From: Iodidimonas muriae
Lineage (GTDB): Bacteria > Pseudomonadota > Alphaproteobacteria > Sphingomonadales > Rhodothalassiaceae
Assembly: GCF_014647255.1 (NCBI RefSeq)
Contig: NZ_BMOV01000001.1
Span: 364,275 to 428,274 of the forward strand
Length of the DNA: 64,000 nt
Reading direction: 5' to 3'
Shown here: positions 17,965 to 27,942 of the stretch, piece by piece
Position numbering within the stretch: position 1 is the stretch's first letter
Layout: every line of letters starts with the position of its first letter
Notes under the pieces: model-generated
Seen by the model: the letters and a program-made list of their open reading frames with translations, nothing else
Database searches by the model: none
Told to the model about the DNA's origin: nothing
Program-made: the position numbers and the translations under genes

Positions 17965-19485
17965 CTATGCAGCGGCCCGGCAGTTGTGGGTGATGAAATC
18001 CGCATGGCGGGGCAGGCTTGGCACGGTATGGGTGATCAGCTTTTCGATATTGCCCAAAAATTCGGTCAGCTGGGATTGTGTGATGTTATCGGCCAGCGGA
18101 TGATGGCGTTGGGCTTTGATATGCTGGCCGGTGAAGACCTGAATCCAACCCATTTCCGTGAACAATTCTTCACCTTCGCGGATAATCCGCCCCGTGGTGG
18201 AAAAAAGGTCGATCTTTTCTTGCAAACTGTGGGGAATGTCCATATTGGCGCAGGTCTGCCAAAAGGCTGTGTCGCGGCGCTGGGTGGCTTTGAAGTGCAG
18301 GATCAGGAAATCGCGGACGCGCTCATATTCAAATTGTGTTTGCCGGTTATAATGATCGATAAGGCTGGGATCAAAATGCCGGTCCGGAAACAGCGACACA
18401 AGGCGGCTGATGCCTGATTGAATAAGATGGATGCTGGTGGATTCCAAAGGCTCCATAAAGCCCGCGGCCAAGCCCAAAGCCACACAATTGCGGTTCCACG
18501 CCTGTTGCCTTCTTCCGGTTTTAAAGCGCAGTGTTTTGGGGTCAGAGAGAGCAGGGCTTTCCAGATTTTGAAGCAATTGATGGGCGGCTTCGTCATCGCT
18601 GATATGGGCGGCACTATAAACATGGCCATTGCCCACACGATGTTGCAAAGGAATACGCCACTGCCAGCCCGATTGCCGGGCCGTTGCCTGGGTATAGGGG
18701 CGCATCGGTCCGGTTGGTTCGCTGGCAACGGTGACGGCACGGTTGCACGGCAGCCAATGGCTCCAGTCTTCATAGCCGGTCTTGAGCGCCTGTTCGATCA
18801 ACAGCCCGCGAAACCCTGAACAATCGACAAACAAATCACCGGCGATAGTGGCGCCGCTTTCCAGTGTCACGCTTTCGATAAAGCCATCCGTTCCGCGCAG
18901 ATTGGTTTTGACAATGCGCCCTTCCGTGCGGCTGACGCCACGCTTTTCACAGCCGGCCCGTAAATAGCGGGCATAAAGCCCCGCATCGAAATGAAAGGCA
19001 TATTTGATGCCGCCCAAATGGCTGGTGCCAACTTTTTCAAGACGGGAAAACCGGCCCTGCATGGCCGTTTGATAATTCAGTGAATAATTCCATAGATCGC
19101 CGCCCACTCCTTCTTGCTGGGCGCGTAGCCAATAATGGGGGAAGCTGAGCGGCCCAAGCGGCAAGCCAAGATCGCCAAAGGCATGCATATAGCTGTCACC
19201 GATCCGGCCCCAATTATTGAACTGGACCCCTAATTTGAAGGTGCCTTTGCAGTGCTTGAGAAAGGCGTTTTCATCCAGCCCCAGATAGTGGTTGATCAGC
19301 CGGATCTGGGGAATGGTTGCCTCTCCCACGCCCACGGTGCCGATGGCATCAGATTCAATCAATTGAATGGAAACACGGCCCGCCAAAGCCTTGGACAGCA
19401 CACTTGCCGCCATCCATCCAGCCGTTCCGCCGCCAATGATAACAATGCGCGTGACGGGATCGGCGGATATCTGTGCTGTGGTCAT
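17965..19485 (-). CDS. Tryptophan halogenase family flavoprotein of the sugar-utilisation type
   Basis: The 506-residue product has the flavin-binding GGGTAGWM motif near residues 18-25, the conserved lysine of flavin-dependent halogenases in FKLGVQF (K84), and a GWxWxIP motif (GWQWRIP, about 272-278). The family was defined by PrnA/RebH, which chlorinate tryptophan with FADH2. Many homologues in Caulobacter- and Sphingomonas-like bacteria sit beside TonB-dependent receptors and glycosidases, and their real substrate is unknown. Here it lies between such a receptor and a GH97 gene on the same strand. The ATG at 19485 is chosen over 19545 because the FAD motif then sits at the normal distance. 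Halogenase activity is possible but not shown. Confidence 0.88.
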   Translation of the reverse strand: MTTAQISADPVTRIVIIGGGTAGWMAASVLSKALAGRVSIQLIESDAIGTVGVGEATIPQIRLINHYLGLDENAFLKHCKGTFKLGVQFNNWGRIGDSYMHAFGDLGLPLGPLSFPHYWLRAQQEGVGGDLWNYSLNYQTAMQGRFSRLEKVGTSHLGGIKYAFHFDAGLYARYLRAGCEKRGVSRTEGRIVKTNLRGTDGFIESVTLESGATIAGDLFVDCSGFRGLLIEQALKTGYEDWSHWLPCNRAVTVASEPTGPMRPYTQATARQSGWQWRIPLQHRVGNGHVYSAAHISDDEAAHQLLQNLESPALSDPKTLRFKTGRRQQAWNRNCVALGLAAGFMEPLESTSIHLIQSGISRLVSLFPDRHFDPSLIDHYNRQTQFEYERVRDFLILHFKATQRRDTAFWQTCANMDIPHSLQEKIDLFSTTGRIIREGEELFTEMGWIQVFTGQHIKAQRHHPLADNITQSQLTEFLGNIEKLITHTVPSLPRHADFITHNCRAAA

Positions 19486-19629
19486 GGGGCTGTCTCGTTT
19501 CCCAAATGATAATGATCGGCTTTGATAATACCCATAGAACAGCAAGCCTCAATGGCATGCGGAGCCCATGTTTTATGTTCTTTGTTTAAAGATCGTGCGC
19601 GGCGTTAAAAGATGCGGTGGTGTTTCAGG

Positions 19630-19668
19630 AAAAGTCCCCCCACCGGAAAACCGGCAGGGGGGGCTTTT
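19630..19668 (-). terminator. Strong hairpin terminator after the TonB-dependent receptor
   Basis: AAAAG, CCCCCC and CCGG at 19630-19646 pair with CCGG, GGGGGG and CTTTT at 19651-19668 around an AAAA loop. The stem is very GC-rich and flanked by A/T runs on both sides, so it can act in both directions. It lies just past the receptor stop, implying that the halogenase-like gene downstream depends on read-through or a separate promoter. Confidence 0.75.
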
Positions 19669-19688
19669 GGTCCCGTGTGTTTTGGCCC

Positions 19689-22478
19689 TTAAAATTTATA
19701 GGACAGGCCGATCAGATAGGTGCGGCCAAAGCTTTGCTGGTCGATCACCCGGCGGCCATCATCCCCTTCGAAAGTTACGAAAGGCTCGTCGGTGAGATTG
19801 CGCGCCTGAAAGGTAATGTTAAGCCCTTCCAATGCGCCGGTTTCAAAGCTGTAGCCGATCTGCGCATCGAAAATGGATTCCGATTTGGACGACCGCAGAA
19901 TACGGGTGGCGCTGATGCCCGACACTTCGCCAAGGAATTTAGAGCGATAACGGTGGCTGACGCGGGCGTTCACACCATATTTTTCATAATAAACCGTTGA
20001 GTTTACAACCCATTTGGAAAGCCCCGGAACCGGAATTGGATCGGGATTATCCCCCAAGGTTACCTTGCTGTCGGTCCAGGACATGGAACTGATTACCCCA
20101 AAGCCATCAAAGGCCGTGGTGATGAGATCCAAAGGCACAGACAGGGTGAATTCAATCCCGCCAATATTGCCGCTGCCATTGTTGGTGGGGCCGGAAATGG
20201 TGCCCAAAGTGGTCCCGAGAGAGCTTTGCAGTTCCGGTGGGATCGTGCTGTCCACAAAGCCCTCGAAATCGAACAGGAAGGCATCATTGGGATTCACGAA
20301 ATCCTGCAGGTCTTTATAGAATGCCGCTATGGCCACATAACCGGCGCGAGAGAAATATTTTTCAAACGACAGATCCACCGAATTGGCGATGAAGGGTTTC
20401 AAGGCCGGATTACCACCACTGGCGCTAAAGAATGATTGATTGGGGTCGGTGGAGGTAAAGCGCGTGTCGTTGGTGCTAAGCGAAAGGCTGGCGTTCAATT
20501 GATCCATGCGGGCGCGGGCCAATGTGCGGGCGGCGCCGAAGCGCACAACCGCATCATGCCCCACATCGAAGCTTAGATTCATGCTGGGTAAGAAGCGTGT
20601 ATATTTATCGCCTTCTTTTACCGGAACCAGCCTTGGTTCGCTGGTGCCTGCGCCAAGATCGGCGGTTTCGATGCGCGATCCGGTGGAGGTCTGGTCGGTA
20701 TAAACCACCTGCGTTCCGAAATTACCGGTGACGGGGATCGAGGCAATTTCCGTATCCACATCGAATTTCACAAAGCCCACAAACACATCTTCCCGGGCTT
20801 TCCAATCTTGCGGAACATCGAAGGAGGACAGGCTGGTGCCAACGGTTTCCAAAAAGCCGTTGTTCAACAAGAACAGCGGATCAAGACTCAGATGTCCATC
20901 AATGCCGATAAAGCTCAGATCTGTGCCTTTATCCAGCAGGGCTTCGGTGGGAACGGGAATGGCGCTGGCCCCGCCTTGCGGTACAAGGAATTGCTGGGTG
21001 ATGTTGCGTTCCTTGTCGCGGCGGCTCAGATCCACGCCAACCTCAATGGCGGCGATGGGACCAATGGCGCTTAGCCGTTCCGTGGAAAAGCGCAGATGGG
21101 TCAGTTCGTCTTCGGTGTCTGGCGCATTGATAAAGCCCGCCTGCGTCAGCGGATTGGGCTGTGCACCGCCGCCCCAGCCTTGAGGATCGGTGATCAGGAA
21201 TTGGCTGGGATCGCTATAATCCAGCACGGTATCGAATTTGACCACGCCATTGTCCTGGATCGCAAAATCCAGCGTGTCCAAAGCCCCCTCGCCAGCAGGG
21301 CCGGTGCCGGTATAGCTTTCCAGAAGGAAATCTTTGCGGTCGGCGCGGGAATAGCTGATGTCGGTTTCAATGCTCCAGACATCCGACAGATGGACTTTGG
21401 TATTCCAGCCGGCGCCGAACAGATCGGCATTGCGATCATTGAAGTCATTGCGCATCACGCCCTTTACATCGGTAAAGGTGCCTTCGGTGATCAGGCCATC
21501 CACTTCCGTAAAGCCCGGCTGCAATTGCGCTGCAGACCAGTAAAGAGGGAATTCGATGCCGCGCAGGGACTGCGTTTCATCGAAATGGGAATAGTTGAAA
21601 TCGAAGCTGGTGCTGAAGGTATCGGATGGTTCGTATTCAATGGTGCCGATCACGCCGAAACGGTTCAGGTCGTTTGATTGGGCAAAAGGCTTGGCGCCAC
21701 CGAGCACGAAAGGTGCGGTGCCGTTCACATCCAGATCACCCTCGATATTGGGGAAACCCCAAGCATTGAAGCGTTCGCTTTGGGTGGGGGTGGATTGATG
21801 GGCGATCCCAAGGGCGATCCCCAGCGTTTTATCCAGAAAGGTATCGGCATAAATCGCGGAGGCGCGATAGCCCGAGCCGGGCTGATCCGAATTGAGCGCA
21901 CTGTCTTCATTGAATTCATAGCGCGCGCTAACGGATAAAATCCGCTCTTTTACCTGCAGGGGACGGATGGTGCGAAGGTCCACGGTGCCCGTCAAACCCT
22001 GCCCGATGAGTGTGGAATCCGGGGTTTTGTAAACCACGGCTGCGGATAATAATTCGGACGGATATTGGTCAAATTCGACGCCGCGATTGTCGCCGGTGGA
22101 TACCTGCTCTCGGCCATTCAGCAAGGCTGTGGAGAAATCCGGGCCAAGACCGCGGATGGAAAGCACCTGGCCACGTCCATCGACACGTTGAGTGGTCAGT
22201 CCGGGGAGGCGGGCAAGAGATTCGGCGATGGAAACATCGGGGAGTTTGCCGATATCTTCTGCGGAAATTGCCTCGACGATGGAGGAAGAGCCTTTTTTGG
22301 CGGCAATAGAGTTTTCGATACTGCTGCGGAAGCCCTTGACGACGATTTCTTCTAGCTGAGGATCGTCCGGATCTGAAGACAGCTCTGTATCCTGCGTTTG
22401 TGCATGCGCTGTGAAGTGAAGCATGGCCAATACGGACGATGTGCCCAGTAGCAGCATGGTGCGACTTGAAATTTTCAT
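19689..22478 (-). CDS. TonB-dependent outer-membrane receptor, carbohydrate type
   Basis: The 929-residue product has a signal peptide ending near AHAQ, a TonB-box-like EEIVVKGF, a plug domain (DVSIAESLARLPGL, GRGQVLSIRGLG) and a C-terminal beta-barrel ending in YLIGLSYKF with terminal Phe. It is the long form typical of oligosaccharide receptors in Alphaproteobacteria. The ATG at 22478 directly follows GGGGAGGAAA; the frame continues to a GTG at 22496 that overlaps this ribosome site and is unlikely. It would bring glucans or glucosides across the outer membrane for the GH97 enzyme. A near-perfect TGCAAA-N4-TTTGCA element lies 173 bases upstream. Confidence 0.95.
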   Translation of the reverse strand: MKISSRTMLLLGTSSVLAMLHFTAHAQTQDTELSSDPDDPQLEEIVVKGFRSSIENSIAAKKGSSSIVEAISAEDIGKLPDVSIAESLARLPGLTTQRVDGRGQVLSIRGLGPDFSTALLNGREQVSTGDNRGVEFDQYPSELLSAAVVYKTPDSTLIGQGLTGTVDLRTIRPLQVKERILSVSARYEFNEDSALNSDQPGSGYRASAIYADTFLDKTLGIALGIAHQSTPTQSERFNAWGFPNIEGDLDVNGTAPFVLGGAKPFAQSNDLNRFGVIGTIEYEPSDTFSTSFDFNYSHFDETQSLRGIEFPLYWSAAQLQPGFTEVDGLITEGTFTDVKGVMRNDFNDRNADLFGAGWNTKVHLSDVWSIETDISYSRADRKDFLLESYTGTGPAGEGALDTLDFAIQDNGVVKFDTVLDYSDPSQFLITDPQGWGGGAQPNPLTQAGFINAPDTEDELTHLRFSTERLSAIGPIAAIEVGVDLSRRDKERNITQQFLVPQGGASAIPVPTEALLDKGTDLSFIGIDGHLSLDPLFLLNNGFLETVGTSLSSFDVPQDWKAREDVFVGFVKFDVDTEIASIPVTGNFGTQVVYTDQTSTGSRIETADLGAGTSEPRLVPVKEGDKYTRFLPSMNLSFDVGHDAVVRFGAARTLARARMDQLNASLSLSTNDTRFTSTDPNQSFFSASGGNPALKPFIANSVDLSFEKYFSRAGYVAIAAFYKDLQDFVNPNDAFLFDFEGFVDSTIPPELQSSLGTTLGTISGPTNNGSGNIGGIEFTLSVPLDLITTAFDGFGVISSMSWTDSKVTLGDNPDPIPVPGLSKWVVNSTVYYEKYGVNARVSHRYRSKFLGEVSGISATRILRSSKSESIFDAQIGYSFETGALEGLNITFQARNLTDEPFVTFEGDDGRRVIDQQSFGRTYLIGLSYKF

Positions 22479-22650
22479 TTTCCTCCCCTTCCTCACCTTT
22501 GGTGGCGAGGTTTTTCTTGGATGTCCGGCATGCCAGTCGCTTATGTCGAGTTCCCCCCCTTCATGAGTAGTTCAAAGGGTGGAAAGCCGACCCAAGGGGC
22601 ACAGGCCTGAAAACTGACAATCAAAAGATTGCACAAAAATCATCAGTCTT

Positions 22651-22666
22651 TGCAAATGTTTTTGTA
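22651..22666. promoter_or_regulatory. Operator-like palindrome upstream of the TonB-dependent receptor
   Basis: TGCAAATGTTTTTGTA matches TGCAAA-N4-TTTGCA with one changed base in the right arm. It lies 173 bases upstream of the receptor start. The same arms and spacing recur exactly at 22963 and at 29326. Confidence 0.55.
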
Positions 22667-22962
22667 AAAAAAATGAAATGGGATGCAAAATGCTGCAGTG
22701 CGAGCCAGCCTATCGTCGAATATTTTTTGTGATAGATTTTAAAATATCAAGAAAATACAACAGGATATGAATGGAGTGCGGGCGGCGCTATTGACCTGCA
22801 ATGGCTGGTCATTTTGCGTGAGCGTGGCGGAAATTTCCCAAAATTATCGATATCGTTCCCATTTCTGTGCAAGAATCATGTAAACGAAAGACGGGGCTCG
22901 TTCGCAATTTCCATTGATTCGTTTATTCCTCAGAGCATCAATCCATATCCATGGAAAAAAAA

Positions 22963-22978
22963 TGCAAATTTTTTTGCA
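22963..22978. promoter_or_regulatory. Perfect TGCAAA-N4-TTTGCA palindrome
   Basis: TGCAAATTTTTTTGCA is a perfect inverted repeat with a 4-base spacer. It lies between the receptor (485 bases away) and gcdH (239 bases away). It could be an upstream site of the receptor promoter, or could control an unseen transcript start in this long gap. Confidence 0.5.
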
Positions 22979-23216
22979 ATATGTGAGAGGCCTCGAAAGG
23001 TGCGCAGGATATCCTCTGTTCATGAAAGCGCCGGGCCGGGTATAAAGGGGGAAGATGCGTTTTAAGCCTCTGTGGCCTCCTTGATCGCTATGGGGGGGCG
23101 TATGAAGATTATTGTTTAAGCCTAAACTTTTTTGTGTCTTCATGAGGTGGAAGGTTCCATATGGTTGTTGCCAGCTTTATGGTGATTGCCGTTTTCTATT
23201 TGAGTGAGGTTCTCCC

Positions 23217-24434
23217 ATGTCCGATACGGCCCATTTGTCTTCTCCCGGCCCGACCCGTTGGCCTTCCATGGATTGGCAAGATCCATTGTTGCTCGATGAC
23301 CTGCTGAGCGAGGAAGAGCGCCTTGTGCAGTCTTCGGCGCGGACATTTGCGCAATCTGCGTTGATGCCGCGGATTCTGGATGCCAATCGGCATGAGCGCT
23401 TTGATCGTGCGATTATGAACGAGATGGGCGCGGCCGGTTTGCTTGGCTCAACCATCGAAGGCTATGGCTGTGCCGGTGTCTCGTCGGTGGCTTATGGCTT
23501 GATCGCTCGGGAAGTGGAGCGCGTGGATTCGGGCTACCGGTCTGCCATGAGCGTGCAATCCTCTCTCGTGATGTATCCCATTTGGGCTTATGGAACCGAG
23601 GAACAACGGGAAAAATGGCTGCCCAAACTTGCCACGGGTGACTATGTGGGCTGTTTCGGGCTGACAGAGCCTGATGCCGGGTCTGATCCGGCCTCGATGA
23701 AAACCCGCGCCAAAGCGGTGGACGGCGGCTATCGCCTGAATGGTGCGAAAATGTGGATCACCAATTCTCCCATTGCCGATTTGTGCGTTGTGTGGGCGAA
23801 AAGCGATGCGCATGGGGGAAAGATCAAAGGGTTCGTTCTCGAACGCGGTATGGAAGGGCTTTCAACGCCGAAAATTGAAGGGAAAATGAGCCTGCGTGCC
23901 TCGGTCACAGGTGAAATTGTGATGGATGATGTGTTTGTTCCCGAAGCCAATCTGCTGCCCAATGTGGCCGGGCTTGCGGGGCCGTTTGGTTGTTTGAACA
24001 ATGCCCGTTTCGGGATTGCTTTCGGCGTATTGGGGGCTGCGGAATTCTGCCTTCATGCCGCACGGGATTATGCGCTCGAGCGCAAATTGTTCGGAAAATC
24101 TCTGGCTGGCACGCAACTGGTACAAAAGAAACTGGCGGATATGCTTACGGAAATTACCTTGGGACTTGCCGCCTGTATTCAGGCCGGGCGGTTGAAGGCC
24201 GAAGGAAAACTGGCTCCGGAAACCATTTCATTGTTGAAGCGCAATAGCTGCGGAAAGGCATTGGATATTGCGCGTATGGCTCGCGACATTCATGGCGGAA
24301 ACGGAATTTCAGACGAATATCATGTGATCCGTCATATGGTAAATCTGGAAACGGTGAACACCTATGAAGGCACCCATGATATTCATGCGTTGATTTTGGG
24401 CCGTGCCATTACCGGGATACAGGCTTTTTCCTAA
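23217..24434 (+). CDS. gcdH: Glutaryl-CoA dehydrogenase
   Basis: The 405-residue acyl-CoA dehydrogenase converts glutaryl-CoA to crotonyl-CoA with FAD, in lysine, tryptophan and hydroxylysine breakdown. It has the family blocks [14 protein letters not shown] and WITNSP (flavin and substrate site), and the GCDH-specific regions [32 protein letters not shown] and [10 protein letters not shown] with the catalytic Glu. The length is as usual for GcdH. The start is preceded by GAGG at normal distance. It is monocistronic and ends at a clear terminator. Its link to the neighbouring sugar locus is positional only. Confidence 0.95.
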   Translation: MSDTAHLSSPGPTRWPSMDWQDPLLLDDLLSEEERLVQSSARTFAQSALMPRILDANRHERFDRAIMNEMGAAGLLGSTIEGYGCAGVSSVAYGLIAREVERVDSGYRSAMSVQSSLVMYPIWAYGTEEQREKWLPKLATGDYVGCFGLTEPDAGSDPASMKTRAKAVDGGYRLNGAKMWITNSPIADLCVVWAKSDAHGGKIKGFVLERGMEGLSTPKIEGKMSLRASVTGEIVMDDVFVPEANLLPNVAGLAGPFGCLNNARFGIAFGVLGAAEFCLHAARDYALERKLFGKSLAGTQLVQKKLADMLTEITLGLAACIQAGRLKAEGKLAPETISLLKRNSCGKALDIARMARDIHGGNGISDEYHVIRHMVNLETVNTYEGTHDIHALILGRAITGIQAFS

Positions 24435-24460
24435 GAGGCGTTGAACCAGCTTAAAAGAAA

Positions 24461-24488
24461 AGCAGGGCAAAAACGCCCTGCTTTTTTA
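24461..24488. terminator. Bidirectional terminator between gcdH and the porin gene
   Basis: AAGCAGGGC and GCCCTGCTT pair around a 6-base loop, followed by a T-run on the plus strand and an A-rich stretch on the other side. It separates two converging genes, gcdH and the alginate-export-type porin. Confidence 0.85.
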
Positions 24489-24507
24489 TTGGCCTGTTCG
24501 GGATCGC

Positions 24508-26001
24508 TTAAAAGCGGATCGTCGATTGTAAATAAAAGAAATCGGCATTTCCTGAAACGCCATCCCCATTGGTTTCTTTTACAAATCGGCCGGCCCAAAA
24601 ACGCCCATAGCCAAGCTGCAGATTATACCAGCGGCTGGGTGTGTAGGTGAGGGTGGCATCAAGTTCCTGGCCCACATTGGAACCGGCAGCCCCTGTGGCA
24701 TCACGGCGAATGGCCGCGCCCCCTGCATTGTAAAGGGCGTCTGTTGCCTTTGCGAGATTGAAGTCATGAAAGGCGAGGGACGTTTTGACCCGCTTATGCG
24801 GTTTGGCGCTGAGCTTTGCGGAAAAGGCCTCGATATTTTGCCGCGCGATCAGATCCATGCTGCCCAGATAGGCATGGGCAAGGAGAAAAAGCTGATTGAA
24901 GGTTCTGGTCTTGCCGTCTGTTTCATCGCCATCGCCACTGGCTCGATCATAAGCCACGGATATTTTGGGCGAATAAGGCAGAGATTTGGAAAAATCCAGA
25001 CCTGCAGTCATGGTGAGCATCCATGCGGAAATATCACCATTTGTGTTGTCGCCGGTTTGCTTTGCCGCTTCCACTTCCCAGCGCAGAACACCTTTTTGGT
25101 CGGCTACGCGCCCGCCGATGGTCCAAAGCTGTGATTGCAAGGCGGCGGGGTCATCCACATCAAGATTGAGCGCATAAACCTCCACCGCATGGCCGGGCAG
25201 GCCAAAATATTGCCCATAGACTCCGGAGAAATCGGTTTTTGAATTGCGGCTGCTGGATTTATCGGAAATCACGCGCGGATTGACGAACCATCCATCAATG
25301 GCAAAAGTATCGGTTTTATAGCTGGCGCGAAAGCCGTCAAAGCTGCGCCGCGTATTGCCCCAGTCAAGGGGAGAAATCAGTCTTTGCGCACCAAATAGAA
25401 GCTCTTGCCTGCCGGCACGCACCATGGCGCGGCCCTTGGCAAGGGGGGCATGAAATTCGCCAAAGCCATTCAAAACATCGGTCCGCACAACTTCCACACC
25501 GCGCGCAGGCAAAGCGCCGCCGGATTTCCGGGCATCGACCATCTCGACATATCCCCGGAAATAATCGGTGATCTGCACATCCGCATAGGCGCGGACGCGT
25601 GTGAGGGCAAACGCATTGTCGCGCCCGTCAAGGCGGCTGGAGCCTAAATTATCCTCATTATGATAGCGCAGCCGCATTTCCCCTCCCAAAGACAGGGAAA
25701 TAGCCGGTGCGATATCGATGTTCTTCAGCGCATCCGTTGCCTTTTCCACAGCCCCGCGTGGATCGTTCGGAGCAATGCAGGATGCGTCCAGATAGCCAAA
25801 ATCATTGGCGTAAAAGACCCCTTGATACGCCCCGTTCACAGCCTTTTCGCTGGCACATTCGGTGCCAGCTTGTGCATCGGATTGCCGGGCTGTCGCCTGT
25901 TGTGCGCCCATGGCATGAGACGCGGAAAGCGCAAGCAGACTGGATGCGAGCAGGGTTTTTGAAAAAGGAGAGACTCTTGGGCCGGTATTCAGAGAACTCA
26001 T
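24508..26001 (-). CDS. Outer-membrane beta-barrel porin of the alginate-export (AlgE-like) family
   Basis: The 497-residue product has a signal peptide ending near SHAMGA and a long series of alternating strands with [16 protein letters not shown] near the start of the barrel. It contains [19 protein letters not shown], a block characteristic of alginate-export-domain porins, and ends in an aromatic TIRF motif. Members form 18-strand barrels for anionic polysaccharides or aromatic compounds; the substrate here is unknown. Its ATG overlaps the stop of the upstream chemoreceptor gene by four bases, so a receptor and an outer-membrane channel are translated together. Confidence 0.85.
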   Translation of the reverse strand: MSSLNTGPRVSPFSKTLLASSLLALSASHAMGAQQATARQSDAQAGTECASEKAVNGAYQGVFYANDFGYLDASCIAPNDPRGAVEKATDALKNIDIAPAISLSLGGEMRLRYHNEDNLGSSRLDGRDNAFALTRVRAYADVQITDYFRGYVEMVDARKSGGALPARGVEVVRTDVLNGFGEFHAPLAKGRAMVRAGRQELLFGAQRLISPLDWGNTRRSFDGFRASYKTDTFAIDGWFVNPRVISDKSSSRNSKTDFSGVYGQYFGLPGHAVEVYALNLDVDDPAALQSQLWTIGGRVADQKGVLRWEVEAAKQTGDNTNGDISAWMLTMTAGLDFSKSLPYSPKISVAYDRASGDGDETDGKTRTFNQLFLLAHAYLGSMDLIARQNIEAFSAKLSAKPHKRVKTSLAFHDFNLAKATDALYNAGGAAIRRDATGAAGSNVGQELDATLTYTPSRWYNLQLGYGRFWAGRFVKETNGDGVSGNADFFYLQSTIRF

Positions 26002-27767
26002 ACAGATTTTACGCCATCAATAAATTGATCGATGTGGGTTTTCAGATTCGTTGTCATTTCAGACAAAGAGGCTGCTGCGGCCCGCATCTGTGTGGCGGCG
26101 GAACCGGTTTCTGCAGCCCCGTCGGCGACGCCGTTGATTTCTTGCGCCACGCTGACCGTTCCATCGGAGGCATGCTGCATATTTTCAGCAATTTCGCTTG
26201 TGGCCCCCGATTGCTGTTCAACAGCGGCGGCTATGGTGGAATTGGCTTCGGTTACCTTGGCGATGACATCGTTCATTTTGGTCATGGTGCTGGCGGCTTC
26301 GCTGCCTGCCGATTGAATTTCCATGACCAATGTACCGATTTCCTCAATGGCGTTGCGGGTTTGCGAGGCGAGGGATTTCACTTCACTTGCCACAACGGCA
26401 AAGCCTTTTCCGGCTTCGCCTGCACGCGCCGCTTCAATGGTGGCGTTCAGCGCCAAAAGATTGGTTTGTTCGGCGATGGCGTTGATCAGCGTCACCACTT
26501 CCCCCACCCGATCGGCGGCCCCTGACAACGCATCGACATTTTTGGTACTGGATTGAACCTGTTCGCTGGCTTCCCCGGCAACGATGTTGGCATTGGCCAC
26601 TTGGCGGCTGATTTCGGCAACAGCCGCCGTAAGCTCTTCTGCGGCACTGGCGGCGGTGGTGACATTTTGCGAGGCTTCTTCGCCGGCACCACGCACGATT
26701 TCGGCGCGCCGGGCAGTGCCATCAGCCACATCGGTCAGATTTTCTGCGGTGGAAGACATTTCCGTTGAGGCGGTGGACAGAGCATTGGTGATTTCGGATA
26801 CCTGCTGCTCAAATTGCTGAACCAGTGTGTCCAGCGCTTTGGCGCGGCGGCGGATGGTTTCAGCCTCTTCACGCTCTCTTGCTTGTTGCTCGGCTTCCAG
26901 TTCTTTGCGTTCGGCTTCCTCGCGGGCGAGTTGTTCTGCAGCTTCTTTGGCTTCTGCTTCGGCTTGCGCCTTGGCAATGGCGTTTTGTTGGAAAATTTCG
27001 ACCGTACGGGCCATGTCGCCAATTTCATCGCGGTTTTTATTGAACGGAATTTTGATCGTAAGATCCCCACCAGCCAGACTTTCCATCACTTCGCGTAAGC
27101 GATTGAGGGGGCGTGTGATATTTTTCGAAGAGAAGATCGCGATCGCCGCTCCGGCAGCAAAAGTGATCAGGACAAAAATGGAGATGGACCATAGAGTTTG
27201 CGCACGGGTATCGTCTGCCTGTTCCATGAACTCGATACCCTTGTTCGATGCGAAGGCCACCACCTCATCAATCTCGGAAAACAATGTCTTCATGAAAGTC
27301 GCATCTGTTTCACGGGTGATGCGTGCAGCCCCTTCATAATCCCCATTGCGCGCGCGATCGATGACGCGATCCCGAATGGGCTTCCAGCTCAGGAATGCCT
27401 TTTTGGCTTCTTTGATATCCGTTTTGTCGCCGAGAAAGCGTTCTTCGATAATATCAAAGGCTTCAAGCGCATTCTTCTCATGTTGATTGATTGAGGTCAT
27501 GGCCGTTTCGATCTCGGATGGATCGCGGGAAAGGGCCACATCCTTCATGTCTCGATGGATGGCATAAATGGCGGTTTGCACGTCGCGCGTGGCATTGGAA
27601 ACCGCATAGGGATGTTGGTGGAGATTTTCGGTTACAGCAGAGAGAGTGAAGGCTCCATTGACCGAAAATGCTCCCATGAAGAGCATCAAAACACCGATGG
27701 TACTAAAGCCAAGAGCCAAGCGTATCCCGAACTTTTGATTGGAAAGCCAATTCCCGATTTTCCACAT
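25998..27767 (-). CDS. Methyl-accepting chemotaxis protein
   Basis: The 589-residue receptor has a first transmembrane helix near residues 14-40 and a periplasmic four-helix-bundle sensor of about 160 residues ([25 protein letters not shown]). A second transmembrane helix ([18 protein letters not shown]) is followed by a HAMP domain, a charged coiled coil rich in Glu and Ala, and the signalling hairpin with [19 protein letters not shown]. No C-terminal CheR pentapeptide is present. It relays ligand binding to CheA/CheW, which are not in this window. It is first in a two-gene operon with an outer-membrane porin, suggesting it senses something that the porin admits. Confidence 0.95.
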   Translation of the reverse strand: MWKIGNWLSNQKFGIRLALGFSTIGVLMLFMGAFSVNGAFTLSAVTENLHQHPYAVSNATRDVQTAIYAIHRDMKDVALSRDPSEIETAMTSINQHEKNALEAFDIIEERFLGDKTDIKEAKKAFLSWKPIRDRVIDRARNGDYEGAARITRETDATFMKTLFSEIDEVVAFASNKGIEFMEQADDTRAQTLWSISIFVLITFAAGAAIAIFSSKNITRPLNRLREVMESLAGGDLTIKIPFNKNRDEIGDMARTVEIFQQNAIAKAQAEAEAKEAAEQLAREEAERKELEAEQQAREREEAETIRRRAKALDTLVQQFEQQVSEITNALSTASTEMSSTAENLTDVADGTARRAEIVRGAGEEASQNVTTAASAAEELTAAVAEISRQVANANIVAGEASEQVQSSTKNVDALSGAADRVGEVVTLINAIAEQTNLLALNATIEAARAGEAGKGFAVVASEVKSLASQTRNAIEEIGTLVMEIQSAGSEAASTMTKMNDVIAKVTEANSTIAAAVEQQSGATSEIAENMQHASDGTVSVAQEINGVADGAAETGSAATQMRAAAASLSEMTTNLKTHIDQFIDGVKSV

Positions 27768-27843
27768 GAAGACGACCCCTCGTATAATACATATGGTATT
27801 AGTAAAATTATTTTTTCTACCAGCGTGAGAATGACTGGATGCC

Positions 27844-27878
27844 TTACGATATGTAAATTATTCGTAAATATTACGATA
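27844..27878. repeat. TTACGATA direct repeats upstream of the chemoreceptor
   Basis: TTACGATA occurs at 27844-27851 and 27871-27878, and an inverted TTCGTAA lies between them at 27861-27867. The cluster of three half-sites is in the AT-rich gap 77-111 bases before the chemoreceptor start and could be a regulator binding site. Confidence 0.3.
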
Positions 27879-27942
27879 GCTGCTGAATTATTTCGCTTTA
27901 AAAGCATACTGGTGGTAGAGATATTTTAAGATTTTTACCTCT

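Larger units (their letters stand above)
22479..23216. other. Long divergent intergenic region with operator-like palindromes
   Basis: I see no convincing gene in these 740 bases; short frames on both strands have biased, unlikely composition. The region is AT-rich and contains two copies of the TGCAAA-N4-TTTGCA motif plus a half-like copy at 22684-22697 (TGCAAAATGCTGCA). It must carry the promoters of the TonB-dependent receptor (minus) and of gcdH (plus). Confidence 0.6.

Noticed and set aside
22814-23143. Short frames on both strands in the receptor-gcdH gap
   Set aside because: Both have unlikely composition and overlap the operator palindrome; no ribosome sites.
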